Shown piece after piece: positions 8,531-19,056 of a stretch of 64,000 nt of DNA; within the stretch, counting starts at the first letter, position 1, and each line of letters opens with the position of its first letter. The translations under genes were made by a program, and so were the position numbers. The notes beneath the pieces are model-generated. The model saw only the letters and a program-made list of their open reading frames with translations, had not been told where the DNA came from and ran no database searches. This DNA comes from Glycocaulis profundi (GTDB lineage Bacteria > Pseudomonadota > Alphaproteobacteria > Caulobacterales > Maricaulaceae): the NCBI GenBank assembly GCA_007050995.1, contig VJOU01000011.1:1-64000 (forward strand). Direction: 5' to 3'.

Positions 8531-9799
8531 TCAGACAGGCTCCCGTTCACGCCGGATGACCGCGCCGCACGCGCTCAGCTTTTCCTCAAGCCGTTCAAAC
8601 CCGCGGTCAAGATGATAGACGCGGGAGACGACGGTTTCTCCCTCCGCGGCGAGCCCGGCGATGACCAGCGAGACCGAGGCCCGCAGATCGGTCGCCATCA
8701 CCGGCGCGCCCTTCAGCGCGGCGGGGCCGCGCACCACCGCCTCATTGCCCTTCACGTCGATCCGCGCGCCGAGGCGCGACAGCTCGGGGGCGTGCATGAA
8801 GCGGTTCTCGAAAATGGTCTCGCGGATCACCGACGCGCCCTCGGCCAGGCTCATCAGGGCCATGAACTGGGCCTGCAGATCGGTGGGGAAGCCCGGATAG
8901 GGCGCGGTCTGCATGTCCACCGCCCTTATCGGGCCGTCGCGCACGATGCGCACCGTGTCCTCGCCCTCCTCCACCGTCACCCCCGCCTCGCGCAGGTCGG
9001 CCCACAGCGCGGCGTTGTGCGCCGGTCGCACGCCGGTCAGGGTCACGTCGCCCCCCGCCGCGGCGGCGGCCATCGCGTAGGTGCCGGTCTCGATCCGGTC
9101 GGGCACCACCGCCCATGTCGCGCCGTGCAGGGACGAGACGCCCTCGATCGTGATGGTGGGCGAGCCCGCGCCGGAGACCTTCGCCCCCATCGCGTTCAGG
9201 CAGTCGGCAAGATCGGCGATCTCGGGCTCGCGCGCGCAGTTCTCCAGAACCGTCGTGCCGCGCGCCAGCACCGCGGCCAGCATGGCATGCTCGGTCGCGC
9301 CCACCGACACGAAGGGAAACACGATCCTCGCGCCGGTCAGCCCTCCCGCGGGCGCGCTCGCGTTCACATAGCCTTCGCTCAGCTCGATCCGCGCGCCCAG
9401 CGCCTCGAGCGCTTTCAGGTGCAGGTCCACGGGCCGCGCGCCGATGGCGCAGCCGCCGGGAAGCGACACCTTCGCCCTGCCCTCGCGCGCGATCAGCGGG
9501 CCGAGCACGTTGAAGGTCGCACGCATCTTGCGCACCAGGTCATAGGGCGCCGTGGTGGACTCCAGCGCGCGGCCCTCCAGCTTCAGCTTCGAGCCGGGCT
9601 GCTCTTCGGCGACCACGCCCAGATGCGCCAGCAGGTGCGCCATGAAGCGGCTGTCGGCCAGGCGCGGCATGTTTTCGAGGACCAGCGGCTCCTCGGTCAG
9701 AAGGCTCGCCGCCATCAGCTTGAGCGCGGAATTCTTCGCCCCCGAAATGGGAAGCGCGCCGGACAGCCTGTGTCCGCCGCTGATGATGATTCTGTCCAT
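8531..9799 (-). CDS. murA: UDP-N-acetylglucosamine 1-carboxyvinyltransferase
   Basis: 422 residues from ATG 9799; upstream codons in frame are not family-like. MurA transfers enolpyruvate from PEP to UDP-GlcNAc, the first committed step of peptidoglycan synthesis, in the cytoplasm. The substrate-binding Lys22-Asn23 (GAKNSALK) and the catalytic loop [13 protein letters not shown] with Cys117 are intact, so the enzyme should be sensitive to fosfomycin. It starts a tight minus-strand operon with DUF2948, UPF0262 and the phosphatase. Confidence 0.98.
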   Translation of the reverse strand: MDRIIISGGHRLSGALPISGAKNSALKLMAASLLTEEPLVLENMPRLADSRFMAHLLAHLGVVAEEQPGSKLKLEGRALESTTAPYDLVRKMRATFNVLGPLIAREGRAKVSLPGGCAIGARPVDLHLKALEALGARIELSEGYVNASAPAGGLTGARIVFPFVSVGATEHAMLAAVLARGTTVLENCAREPEIADLADCLNAMGAKVSGAGSPTITIEGVSSLHGATWAVVPDRIETGTYAMAAAAAGGDVTLTGVRPAHNAALWADLREAGVTVEEGEDTVRIVRDGPIRAVDMQTAPYPGFPTDLQAQFMALMSLAEGASVIRETIFENRFMHAPELSRLGARIDVKGNEAVVRGPAALKGAPVMATDLRASVSLVIAGLAAEGETVVSRVYHLDRGFERLEEKLSACGAVIRREREPV

Positions 9800-9889
9800 G
9801 CCTCGCCCTTCGACTCGCCTGCGATCCCTTGTGTAGAGTCTGCAGGCCAGTATGGCCAAGTCGGGGCGGCGGTGGACGAATTCAAGCGC

Positions 9890-10162
9890 TCAGCGGTCGT
9901 ACACCTTACGGCGATGCCCAACCCGAACCACCAACACGACGAGGGTGCCGTCCTGAATCTCGGCGATCACACGGTAATCGCCGACCCGGTAGCGCCACAA
10001 CTCGCCGAACTTCGCGCCTTTCAGAGGTTCGCCGATCTGGCGCGGATCATCGAGGGATGACAGACGCTGATGAAGAAACTTCAAGATCCGCCGCGCAGGC
10101 TCGTGGCCCAGCCCGTCGATATCCTTCACCGCGCCCGGCGCGACCTCAATTCTCCAGCCCAT
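9890..10162 (-). CDS. RelE/ParE-family toxin
   Basis: 90 residues: WRIEVAPGAVKDIDGL, RRILKFLHQRL, GEPLKGAKFGELWRYRVGDYRVIAEI and VVRVGHRRKVYDR, the full pattern of the RelE/ParE superfamily. The basic C-terminal tail with His-Arg-Arg and Tyr is RelE-like and would fit ribosome-dependent mRNA cleavage. The start overlaps the upstream antitoxin by 17 bases, the usual antitoxin-first arrangement. Confidence 0.93.
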   Translation of the reverse strand: MGWRIEVAPGAVKDIDGLGHEPARRILKFLHQRLSSLDDPRQIGEPLKGAKFGELWRYRVGDYRVIAEIQDGTLVVLVVRVGHRRKVYDR

Positions 10163-10370
10163 GCCGTTTCATGACATCGGCCAAGGGAAACGGATGTTCC
10201 CGGCCCGCGCGGATGTCTTCAAGGCGCTGCTCGGCGAGATATATGTCTTCAAGCGTCTCAAGATGCTCGAGAATGGCCTCTCGAGCATAGAACGTCTTCG
10301 TTCGCCCAGTGCGCGCTGCGAGCGCTTCCAGGCGCTGTTCAATATCCTTGGGCAGGCGTATAGCCAGCAT
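10146..10370 (-). CDS. Ribbon-helix-helix antitoxin of the RelE/ParE pair
   Basis: 74 residues from ATG 10370 with a strong GGAGGAGG site. The N-terminus MLAIRLPKDIEQRLEALAARTGRTKTFYAREAI is a ribbon-helix-helix DNA-binding domain; the acidic-to-basic C-terminal helix (EDIYLAEQRLEDIRAG) would wrap the toxin. It precedes and overlaps the toxin gene. A perfect 10-base palindrome sits 16 bases upstream of the start and is the likely autoregulatory operator. Confidence 0.92.
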   Translation of the reverse strand: MLAIRLPKDIEQRLEALAARTGRTKTFYAREAILEHLETLEDIYLAEQRLEDIRAGREHPFPLADVMKRHGLEN

Positions 10371-10386
10371 GGCGGCCTCCTCCGCA

Positions 10387-10396
10387 ATACGCGTAT
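10387..10396. promoter_or_regulatory. Palindromic operator candidate of the toxin-antitoxin operon
   Basis: ATACGCGTAT is a perfect 10-base palindrome just upstream of the antitoxin ribosome site. On the minus strand it overlaps a TATACG -10-like element. Ribbon-helix-helix antitoxins usually bind such short palindromes over their own promoter. Binding is inferred. Confidence 0.55.
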
Positions 10397-10464
10397 AGCA
10401 CAACCGGCTCGGCGAAAGAAAACGATTCAAGCGGTCAGCAGCCCGGTCGCCCCCTTGGGGGTCT

Positions 10465-10644
10465 TCATTTTTCTCCGGCCCAGCCTGAAGCAGCGGCCTC
10501 ATCCATATCTTCAAGCGAGAGGGGCTTCGCGCCGCGCCCGGCGAGCCTGCCAATGAAGCCATAGATGCCCGCGCCAGGCGCAATGTGCACCATCGCGCGT
10601 CTCAGAGCGATCAGCCCTTTCGCGGCCAAGGTCAGGATCGTCAT
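10465..10644 (-). CDS. Small hypothetical protein, 59 residues
   Basis: ATG 10644 is preceded by a near-perfect GGAGG site six bases upstream, which makes this small frame credible. The product starts hydrophobic (MTILTLAAKGLIALRR) and has a second mildly hydrophobic part (HIAPGAGIYGFIGRLAG), then an acidic tail (LEDMDEAAASGWAGEK). It lies upstream of the toxin-antitoxin operon on the same strand, separated by about 95 bases. I do not recognise a family; it may be membrane-associated. Confidence 0.6.
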   Translation of the reverse strand: MTILTLAAKGLIALRRAMVHIAPGAGIYGFIGRLAGRGAKPLSLEDMDEAAASGWAGEK

Positions 10645-10695
10645 GACAAGCCTCCTTGTTGCACATCCCCGGCGAAACAGCCTTGCCTTCAAGCC

Positions 10696-10845
10696 TCACC
10701 CTTCTTCGGGCGGCTCCGCCTTCTTCGCGGCGGCCTTGCGGCGGCGGAGGTTGGCGCGCAGGGCGTCGGCCAGGCGCGCCTCGCGGCTGTCCTTGGGCGC
10801 GGCGCGGCCCGGGCGGGGTGGCGTCTTACGGGTCATGCCGCTCAT
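10696..10845 (-). CDS. Small basic hypothetical protein
   Basis: 49 residues from ATG 10845 (or 46 from ATG 10836 in the same frame); neither start has a clear ribosome site. Sequence is Arg/Lys-rich with the helix DSREARLADALRANLRRRKAAAKK. Small alphaproteobacterial proteins with a similar RLADALRANLRRRK segment are, to my recollection, common near housekeeping genes, but no function is known. Downstream it is followed by the 59-residue gene on the same strand. Confidence 0.6.
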   Translation of the reverse strand: MSGMTRKTPPRPGRAAPKDSREARLADALRANLRRRKAAAKKAEPPEEG

Positions 10846-10952
10846 GTGCGCGCGGTGTGCATTCGGGGTCAAGCCCGGCCTTGGCGAGCGCGAATGGATG
10901 GGGTATACGCCCGGCTCCGGTCCGGAAGCGCCCCGCGCTTCGCCCGCCCGGC

Positions 10953-11027
10953 GCCGCTATAGCTCAGGGGTAGAGCGTTCCCTTGGTAAGGGAGAGGTCG
11001 AGTGTTCAATTCACTCTAGCGGCACCA
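10953..11027 (+). tRNA. tRNA-Thr (GGT anticodon)
   Basis: A full cloverleaf is readable. The acceptor stem GCCGCTA pairs perfectly with TAGCGGC, and the discriminator A and CCA are encoded. The D arm is GCTC/GAGC, the anticodon loop TTGGTAA carries GGT, and the T arm is GAGTG/CACTC around TTCAATT. The anticodon stem has one G-T pair. GGT reads ACC and ACU threonine codons. Confidence 0.95.
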
Positions 11028-11060
11028 TTTTCCCTCAGATTTTCAAATACCGCCCGCGCC

Positions 11061-11297
11061 TCACAGCGTGAACGCCACCGCGTCGGCATCCTCGCGGTCC
11101 TGCCCCGCCATGCGGCGTCCCGCGGCCTCCACCGCCGCGGTCCATGCAGGCGATCCGGGCGTGAAATCGATCTGCCCGCCCTCCAGACGGGCGACGGCCT
11201 CGCGCAGCCGACGGTTCTCCGCTTCCAGCTCTCGCAGCCGCGCGAGAAGGATCGTGACGTCATCGGACGGTTCATGGTTCAGCGCATGTGCGGCCAT
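11061..11297 (-). CDS. Small coiled-coil hypothetical protein
   Basis: 78 residues from ATG 11297 with GGAGA seven bases upstream. Residues about 15-40 (LLARLRELEAENRRLREAVARLEGG) form a clear coiled coil of two to three heptads; the rest is Ala-rich and acidic. It lies downstream of oxyR on the same strand and converges on the tRNA. No family recognised; a dimeric accessory protein is possible. Confidence 0.65.
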   Translation of the reverse strand: MAAHALNHEPSDDVTILLARLRELEAENRRLREAVARLEGGQIDFTPGSPAWTAAVEAAGRRMAGQDREDADAVAFTL

Positions 11298-11398
11298 CGC
11301 GATCTCTCCAACGCCCCCCGGCCCGAAGATGACCGCTGCTTGAACCCTGAGCGCGCGCGAGGCAATGGCCGCGCGCGCCGTTCGGGCTCACAAAGATG

Positions 11399-12331
11399 TC
11401 ACTGCGCCAACGGGTTACGGCTGGATCCGCCGAACGCCTCCATCGCCTCCGCCGAGCGTCTCACGATTTCCGCGATCTGGGAGAGCTGGCCCGCCAGCGG
11501 GCTGGTGCGCCGCCAGATCATGCCGATGGTCCGGCTGGGCTGAGGGTCGCCGAACCGGGTCAGGGCGACGTCCGCCGACCGGGTCTCCACCGGCACGGCC
11601 ATTTCGGGAATCAGGGTCACGCCGATCCCCGCATTGACCATCTGCACCAGCGTCGACAGCGAGCTGCCGTCCAGCAGCTCGCGCGGCGAGCCCGGCTGCA
11701 TGGCGCAGAAGGACAGGGCCTGATCGCGGAAGCAGTGGCCCTCCTCGAGCAGCAGCAGGCGCATCTCGCGCAGGCTTTCGCGGCTGGGGGCGGGCTTGCC
11801 CGCGTCCGCGCCGGGGCGGACCAGCACGAAGCTTTCGGTGAACAGCTCGGTCTCGGCGAAAGCGGGCTCGCCGATGGGCAGCGCCACGATGGCGGTGTCC
11901 AGCCGGCCCTCCATCATCTCCCCGATCAGCTTGGGCGTGACCGTCTCGCGCACCCGCACGTCCAGGCTGGGATGCTCGCGCGCCAGATTGCCGATGATCG
12001 CGGGCAGCAGATACGGCGCGACAGTCGGGATCACCCCCACCCGCAGCCGCCCGGTCAGCCGCCCCGCCGAAGCCCGCGCCAGATCGCCCAGCTCGTCGAC
12101 CGAACGCAGGATGTCGCGCACCCGGCTGGCGAACCCCTCCCCGAACCCGGTCAGGCGCACTCTGCGCGCGCCGCGCTCGAACAGGGGCGCGCCCAGCGTC
12201 TCCTCCAGCTCCTTGATCTGCATGGACAGGGCAGGCTGGGAGATCGCGCAGGCTTCCGCGGCGCGGCCGAAATGGCCGTGCCGGGCCAGGGCGTCGAAAT
12301 AGCGGAGCTGTTTGAGGGTCATGTTGTTCAT
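11399..12331 (-). CDS. oxyR: Hydrogen peroxide-sensing LysR-type regulator OxyR
   Basis: 310 residues. An N-terminal LysR winged helix (MTLKQLRYFDALARHGHFGRAAE) is followed by a substrate-binding domain holding the redox pair Cys200 and Cys209 in GHCFRDQALSFC, which matches the Cys199/Cys208 disulfide switch of E. coli OxyR. It diverges from katG across 133 bases, the classic arrangement for peroxide control. Two ATGs (12331 and 12322) could serve as start; the second gives the usual MTLKQLRYF opening. Confidence 0.95.
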   Translation of the reverse strand: MNNMTLKQLRYFDALARHGHFGRAAEACAISQPALSMQIKELEETLGAPLFERGARRVRLTGFGEGFASRVRDILRSVDELGDLARASAGRLTGRLRVGVIPTVAPYLLPAIIGNLAREHPSLDVRVRETVTPKLIGEMMEGRLDTAIVALPIGEPAFAETELFTESFVLVRPGADAGKPAPSRESLREMRLLLLEEGHCFRDQALSFCAMQPGSPRELLDGSSLSTLVQMVNAGIGVTLIPEMAVPVETRSADVALTRFGDPQPSRTIGMIWRRTSPLAGQLSQIAEIVRRSAEAMEAFGGSSRNPLAQ

Positions 12332-14690
<2,359 letters not shown>

Positions 14691-14716
14691 TCGTCATCGC
14701 CAGCCTGAGACTGCGA

Positions 14717-14750
14717 CGCCCCGGCTGTCAGCCGGGGCGTTCGTCTTTTC
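14717..14750 (+). terminator. Rho-independent terminator after katG
   Basis: A 10-base perfect stem CGCCCCGGCT/AGCCGGGGCG with loop GTC is followed by TTCGTCTTTTC, beginning 26 bases after the katG stop. Confidence 0.88.
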
Positions 14751-14894
14751 AGCTCTTGAACCACAGGATGCAGCCCCGAAGACATCCGCCACATGTTTAA
14801 AAGTTAATAATGTTTTCATTAAATCTGCACTTGGGGGCCGTGGTATATTCTCAAGTCCGGAACTTCCCTTTTCCGGAACATGGAGGCCAAGGCC

Positions 14895-15020
14895 ATGCAA
14901 ACCCCTGAGGACAAGACCAGACAGCCTGCCCAGTCTTCGCCGAGATCGGCCAAGCCGAAGCAGCAGCAGCCACAGCATCAGCAACAGCAGAACCAGCCGT
15001 CCCAGCCCAGACAGCGCTGA
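14895..15020 (+). CDS. Gln/Pro-rich small protein, 41 residues
   Basis: ATG 14895 has a GGAGG site eight bases upstream; an in-frame ATG at 14880 is possible, but that GGAGG lies just inside it. The product begins MQTPEDKTRQPAQ and is dominated by Gln, Pro and basic residues, with runs of three and four Gln (KPKQQQPQHQQQQNQ). It has no hydrophobic segment and is probably disordered. An AT-rich promoter-like stretch (TATATT near 14844) precedes it and a perfect hairpin follows, so it appears to be a free-standing transcript. No family recognised. Confidence 0.65.
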   Translation: MQTPEDKTRQPAQSSPRSAKPKQQQPQHQQQQNQPSQPRQR

Positions 15021-15030
15021 GACTGCGGCG

Positions 15031-15066
15031 CGCGGCAGGGGCGAGCCCCTGCCGCGCCGTCTTCGC
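15031..15066 (+). terminator. Hairpin terminator after the Gln-rich gene
   Basis: An 11-base perfect stem CGCGGCAGGGG/CCCCTGCCGCG with a four-base loop starts ten bases after the stop codon; the following T-tract is weak (CGTCTTC). Confidence 0.7.
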
Positions 15067-15253
15067 TCACGCCAGCCAGACCGCCTCAGCCGTCCACGGC
15101 GCCTCCACCCCTCACCGCCAGACTCTGCACCGCGGCCCCCATCTCACGACCGGGGCTTTTTGCATTCATCCGCTGCCAGCGGCGCATTGACGGGGTTCAA
15201 ACCCTGATCGGGCCGCGATAGGTTGCCCCCTTTCCAGACATGAAAGGCCGAGG

Positions 15254-15949
15254 ATGCTTCCTGTCGTCTTCACCATGGGCAAGGTCGGGTCGACCTCGGT
15301 TCGCAACGCGCTGCTTCGTTCAGGGCTTGTCTGCTTCGACGTGCACAGTCTCAAGCACACCAACCCCGCCGCCAACGCTCAGGCCTGGCATCAGCACGCC
15401 CGTTCCCTGCGCGACTGCGGGATCATGAACGCGGACAACGTCGCGTTCATCACCCTCGTTCGCGAGCCTGTGGGACGCAATCTGTCGGGCTACTTCCAGA
15501 ACCTGAAAAAATGGCACCCGGCTGACATGCCCACCGTGGAGCAGGCCATCGAGGGCTTCCTGCGCGATTATCATCACCCCTTGCCCGGCCAGTGGTTCCA
15601 GAAACAGTTCAAACCCTTCGCCCGCTTCAACGTCTATGAGCACGCCTTCGACCCTGAAACCGGCTATGCGGTCCATCGGCGGGAGGGCCAGCCCGACGTC
15701 ATCGTCATGCGCGCCGAACTGCCTGACCAGGCCAAGGCCGACGTGCTGTCGGAATACTATGGCCGCGCGGTCGAGATCACCCGCGACAACACCGCCTCCG
15801 CCAAGGACTATTCAGACCTTTACCGTCAGGCGCGCGAGCCGGGACGCCTGCCACGCGCCTATGTCGATGAGATGTATGACACCGAGTATGCCCGCCATTT
15901 CTGGACGGGCGAGGAGATCGAGGCCCTGCGATCGCAGTGGACGGGCTGA
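15254..15949 (+). CDS. NKWYS/sulfotransferase-like protein
   Basis: 231 residues. The N-terminal FTMGKVGSTSVRNAL is the P-loop-like 5'-phosphosulfate binding motif of sulfotransferases, and TLVREPVGRNLSGYFQNL (about residues 70-87) matches the 3'-phosphate motif. Together with the short length this fits the NKWYS family (putative capsular polysaccharide synthesis proteins), thought to transfer sulfate to glycans. It stands alone; no polysaccharide genes adjoin it. AAAGG precedes the ATG. Substrate unknown. Confidence 0.8.
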   Translation: MLPVVFTMGKVGSTSVRNALLRSGLVCFDVHSLKHTNPAANAQAWHQHARSLRDCGIMNADNVAFITLVREPVGRNLSGYFQNLKKWHPADMPTVEQAIEGFLRDYHHPLPGQWFQKQFKPFARFNVYEHAFDPETGYAVHRREGQPDVIVMRAELPDQAKADVLSEYYGRAVEITRDNTASAKDYSDLYRQAREPGRLPRAYVDEMYDTEYARHFWTGEEIEALRSQWTG

Positions 15950-15955
15950 CCGCGC

Positions 15956-16624
15956 TCACAGAACCGTCCATGTAAGCCAGACCGCCAGCAGGCCCAGACC
16001 GCCCCAGACCGCCACGTGTCTGGCCCGGCGGCTCGTCATCAGCCAGTCCATCGCCGCCTCCGCCCGCGGCCCCAGCGCGACGACGATCAGCGCGATGCCG
16101 AAATACCGCGCGAAGCGGAAGGCCGCGACGATGGCCATCAGGGTGAGGAAATCCATCCCCGCGCCCGCCGCGCCCAGCGCGGCCACGATCAGCGGTATCG
16201 GCGTGACGTTGATCAGCGCGACCGCCGCCGGGCCGTGCGTCTCCGCCATGTCCTGGAACTGCGCCAGCCGGGCGGCCTGTCCCTCCCCGGCCAGCCACTG
16301 GGTCACCGCGTCGAAGAACAGCGCCCCGATGCCATACATCACCGCCACGCCGAGAAGGCAGCCCAGCAGGGTGGCGCCCGCGAACAGCCAGGCGCGCCCG
16401 CGCCGCGCGATCATCATGGGCGTCATCATCAGCTCGATGGGCACGGGCACGAGGGTGGATTCCGCGAACGAGGCGATCAGCAGCGCCAGCGGCGCGCTCC
16501 GCCCCTCCGTCCAGCGGCGGAAGGCGGCGATCACCCGGCGATGTCCAGCGGCGCGCTCATCGGCCCATTCGTGCGCCTGATCGGGCGGCGGGGCAAGGGC
16601 GCGGGTTTTTTCGCTCCGCCTCAT
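15956..16624 (-). CDS. YqaA/VTT-domain membrane protein
   Basis: 222 residues from ATG 16624; a GTG at 16534 (192 residues) is the more likely start because the first 30 residues are hydrophilic and unlike the family, and neither start has a clear ribosome site. From there the protein resembles YqaA/DedA relatives: SFAESTLVPVPIELMMTPM, then GCLLGVAVMYGIGALFF and a re-entrant-type INVTPIPLIVAALGAAGAG, with about five membrane segments. Members of this superfamily are linked to lipid carrier flipping and membrane homeostasis; the YqaA branch has no assigned substrate. Confidence 0.85.
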   Translation of the reverse strand: MRRSEKTRALAPPPDQAHEWADERAAGHRRVIAAFRRWTEGRSAPLALLIASFAESTLVPVPIELMMTPMMIARRGRAWLFAGATLLGCLLGVAVMYGIGALFFDAVTQWLAGEGQAARLAQFQDMAETHGPAAVALINVTPIPLIVAALGAAGAGMDFLTLMAIVAAFRFARYFGIALIVVALGPRAEAAMDWLMTSRRARHVAVWGGLGLLAVWLTWTVL

Positions 16625-16694
16625 TGGGCGCGGGGCTTTTCCGCGTTAAGTTGCGGAAACAGCTAGGGGCTCGCCCCGCCGACCCGGACGTTCC

Positions 16695-18185
16695 ATGCCG
16701 CCCTTCCGCGTCCTCATGCGCAGTCTCGCCCTCATCCTCGTCGCCCTCGGCGCGGGCCTGATGGCGCTGCACGCCCACGCCCGCCAGGCGCCCGAGGGGC
16801 CCGTGGTGCGCGTGGCCGCCATCGAGGGCGTGATCGGCCCGGCCAAGACCCGCTACATCGCGAGCGCCATCGACGGCGCGCAGAACGAGGCCGCCGTCGT
16901 CGTGCTGACCATGAACACCCCCGGCGGGCTGGACCAGGCCATGCGCGAGATCAACGCCGCCATCCTGGCCAGCGAGGTGCCGGTCATCGTCTACGTCTCG
17001 CCCGAGGGCGCGCGGGCGACCAGCGCGGGCGCCTACATTCTCTATGCCAGCCACCTCGCGGCCATGGCGCCGGGCACGTCGGTGGGCGCGGCCACGCCCG
17101 TCCAGATGGGCGGCGGCTTCGACGACGCCCCCGAGGACGAGCGCCCCGCGCCCGAGGACGCCCCTGAAGACGACGCCGGAAACGGCGCGGAAGACGGCGA
17201 GAACGGCGAGACGGCGGAGACGGACGCGGAAGAGGACGCCGAGGCTCCACGCGGCAGCCCCCTTCCCGCCCCCGGCAACACCCAGGCCATGCGCAACAAG
17301 GCGGTCAACGACGCGGTCGCCTACATCCGCTCGCTCGCCGAACTGCGCGACCGCAACGGCGACTGGGCCGAGCGCGCCGTGCGCGAGGGCGTCTCGCTGA
17401 CCTATTCAGGCGCGCTCGAGCAGGACGTGATCGACATCGTCGCCACCGACCTGCAGGACCTGTTCGCCCAGGCCTCGGGCCAGACCGTGACCGTGCGCGG
17501 GGCGGGGGAGATCGAGCTCGACCTGACCGACGCGATCATCGAGCGGGTGGAGATGGGCTTCGCGGACGAGTTCCTGTCGGTCATCACCGATCCGAACATC
17601 GCCCTGCTCCTGATGAATCTGGGGTTCATCGGCATCCTGGTCTCCTTTTATCAGGGGCTGGAGCCAGTCACCCTGATCGCGGGGCTCATCTGCCTGATCA
17701 TCGGGCTTTACGCCCTCAACACCCTGCCGCTGAACTATGCGGGCGCCGCGCTCATCATGCTGGGGCTGGGGCTCTTGATCGCGGAGATATTCTTCGCCTC
17801 CTACGGGCTGCTGGCGCTGGGCGGTCTGATCGCCTTCGCGGTCGGCGCCCTGATGCTGGTGGATTCCGACGTGGAGGGCCTGCGCATCGACTGGTGGATG
17901 GTCGCGGGCGCGACCGGCGCGCTGGGCGTGGCGGTCTTCGCCGCGGCCAGCTACGGCCTCGCCGCCCAGGGCCGCAAGGTCACCACCGGCGCCGAGAGCC
18001 TTCTGGGCGACACCGGCCGCGTGCTGAGCTGGGCGGACGGTCGCGGCCATGTCCACGTCCAGGGCGAGCGCTGGCAGGCGGTCTCCCAATCCCCCCTCGC
18101 GCCGGGCGACACGGTGTCTGTCACCGCCGTCGACGGCCTCGTTCTCACCGTGACACCCAAGCCTGAGGAGCCTCCCCATGCCTGA
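16695..18185 (+). CDS. NfeD-family membrane-bound ClpP-class serine protease
   Basis: 496 residues. A signal peptide (to about HAHARQ) leads a ClpP-like domain: [14 protein letters not shown], the oxyanion region, and the catalytic Ser in [14 protein letters not shown] strongly acidic insert of about 60 residues (Asp/Glu-rich, about 145-195) follows, then four to five membrane segments and a C-terminal OB-fold NfeD domain ([24 protein letters not shown]). NfeD proteins act with stomatin-type slipins in membrane quality control. The next gene overlaps by eight bases and is such a slipin. Confidence 0.94.
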   Translation: MPPFRVLMRSLALILVALGAGLMALHAHARQAPEGPVVRVAAIEGVIGPAKTRYIASAIDGAQNEAAVVVLTMNTPGGLDQAMREINAAILASEVPVIVYVSPEGARATSAGAYILYASHLAAMAPGTSVGAATPVQMGGGFDDAPEDERPAPEDAPEDDAGNGAEDGENGETAETDAEEDAEAPRGSPLPAPGNTQAMRNKAVNDAVAYIRSLAELRDRNGDWAERAVREGVSLTYSGALEQDVIDIVATDLQDLFAQASGQTVTVRGAGEIELDLTDAIIERVEMGFADEFLSVITDPNIALLLMNLGFIGILVSFYQGLEPVTLIAGLICLIIGLYALNTLPLNYAGAALIMLGLGLLIAEIFFASYGLLALGGLIAFAVGALMLVDSDVEGLRIDWWMVAGATGALGVAVFAAASYGLAAQGRKVTTGAESLLGDTGRVLSWADGRGHVHVQGERWQAVSQSPLAPGDTVSVTAVDGLVLTVTPKPEEPPHA

Positions 18186-18954
18186 ACTCGGCCTGAACAT
18201 CGGCCTCATCATCGGTCTCGGCGCGGTCCTGCTCGCCATCCTGACCTCGGCGATCAAGGTCCTGCGCGAGTATGAGCGCGGCGTGGTCTTCACCCTGGGG
18301 CGCTATTCGGGCACCACCGGACCGGGCCTGATCCTGCTCATCCCCTTCCTGCAGCAGATGGTGAAGATGGACCTGCGCATCGTCGCCGAGGACGTGCCCA
18401 GCCAGGACGTCATCAGCCAGGACAACGTCTCGGTCCGGGTCAACGCGGTGCTCTACTACCGCATCGTGAACCCCGAGCGCGCCGTCAACCAGGTCAGCGA
18501 CTATCAGGAGGCCACCAGCCAGCTCGCCCAGACCACCCTGCGTTCGGTGCTGGGCAAGCATGATCTCGACGAGATGCTGGCCGAACGCGACAAGCTCAAT
18601 TCCGACATCCAGGAGATCCTCGACGCCCAGACCGACGCCTGGGGCATCAAGGTGGCCAATGTCGAGATCAAGCACGTCGATCTGGACACCTCCATGATCC
18701 GCGCCATCGCCCGCCAGGCCGAGGCCGAGCGCGAGCGGCGCGCCAAGATCATTTCCGCCGAGGGCGAGGAGCAGGCCGCCCAGAAGCTCGCCGACGCCGC
18801 CCGCATCCTCGCCACCGAGGAAGGCGGCATGCAGCTGCGCTATCTCTCCGCCCTGCAGAATCTCGGCGCGGAAGGCACCAACACCGTCATCTTCCCCATG
18901 CCGATGGACATGATGAAGACCTTCATGAAGGGGGTGAGCGCCGATCCGCGATAG
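18178..18954 (+). CDS. Slipin (SPFH/band 7 family)
   Basis: 258 residues. One N-terminal membrane segment ([17 protein letters not shown]) is followed by the SPFH domain: [41 protein letters not shown] and the coiled-coil region [24 protein letters not shown]. It ends [16 protein letters not shown]. Slipins scaffold membrane microdomains and are substrates or partners of NfeD proteases. The eight-base overlap with the NfeD gene supports joint translation. Confidence 0.95.
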   Translation: MPELGLNIGLIIGLGAVLLAILTSAIKVLREYERGVVFTLGRYSGTTGPGLILLIPFLQQMVKMDLRIVAEDVPSQDVISQDNVSVRVNAVLYYRIVNPERAVNQVSDYQEATSQLAQTTLRSVLGKHDLDEMLAERDKLNSDIQEILDAQTDAWGIKVANVEIKHVDLDTSMIRAIARQAEAERERRAKIISAEGEEQAAQKLADAARILATEEGGMQLRYLSALQNLGAEGTNTVIFPMPMDMMKTFMKGVSADPR

Positions 18955-19056
18955 CGGATCGGAGGAAGCCGTCCAGGGGACGGTTTCACGGCAGCGAACG
19001 GGCCGGAGGCCCCCGAAATGGCGGCTGAGCCGCCCGAGGCCTCCCGCCTTCCGGCG

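Noticed and set aside
10983-11543. Plus-strand frame starting inside tRNA-Thr
   Set aside because: Starts within the tRNA and overlaps the coiled-coil gene and the oxyR 3' end in antisense.
14859-14885. GGAAC elements before the Gln-rich gene as an EcfG promoter
   Set aside because: No CGTT follows at 16-17 bases from either GGAAC copy.
15185-15215. GTTCAAACC resembling a tRNA T-loop
   Set aside because: No acceptor, D or anticodon arm around it.
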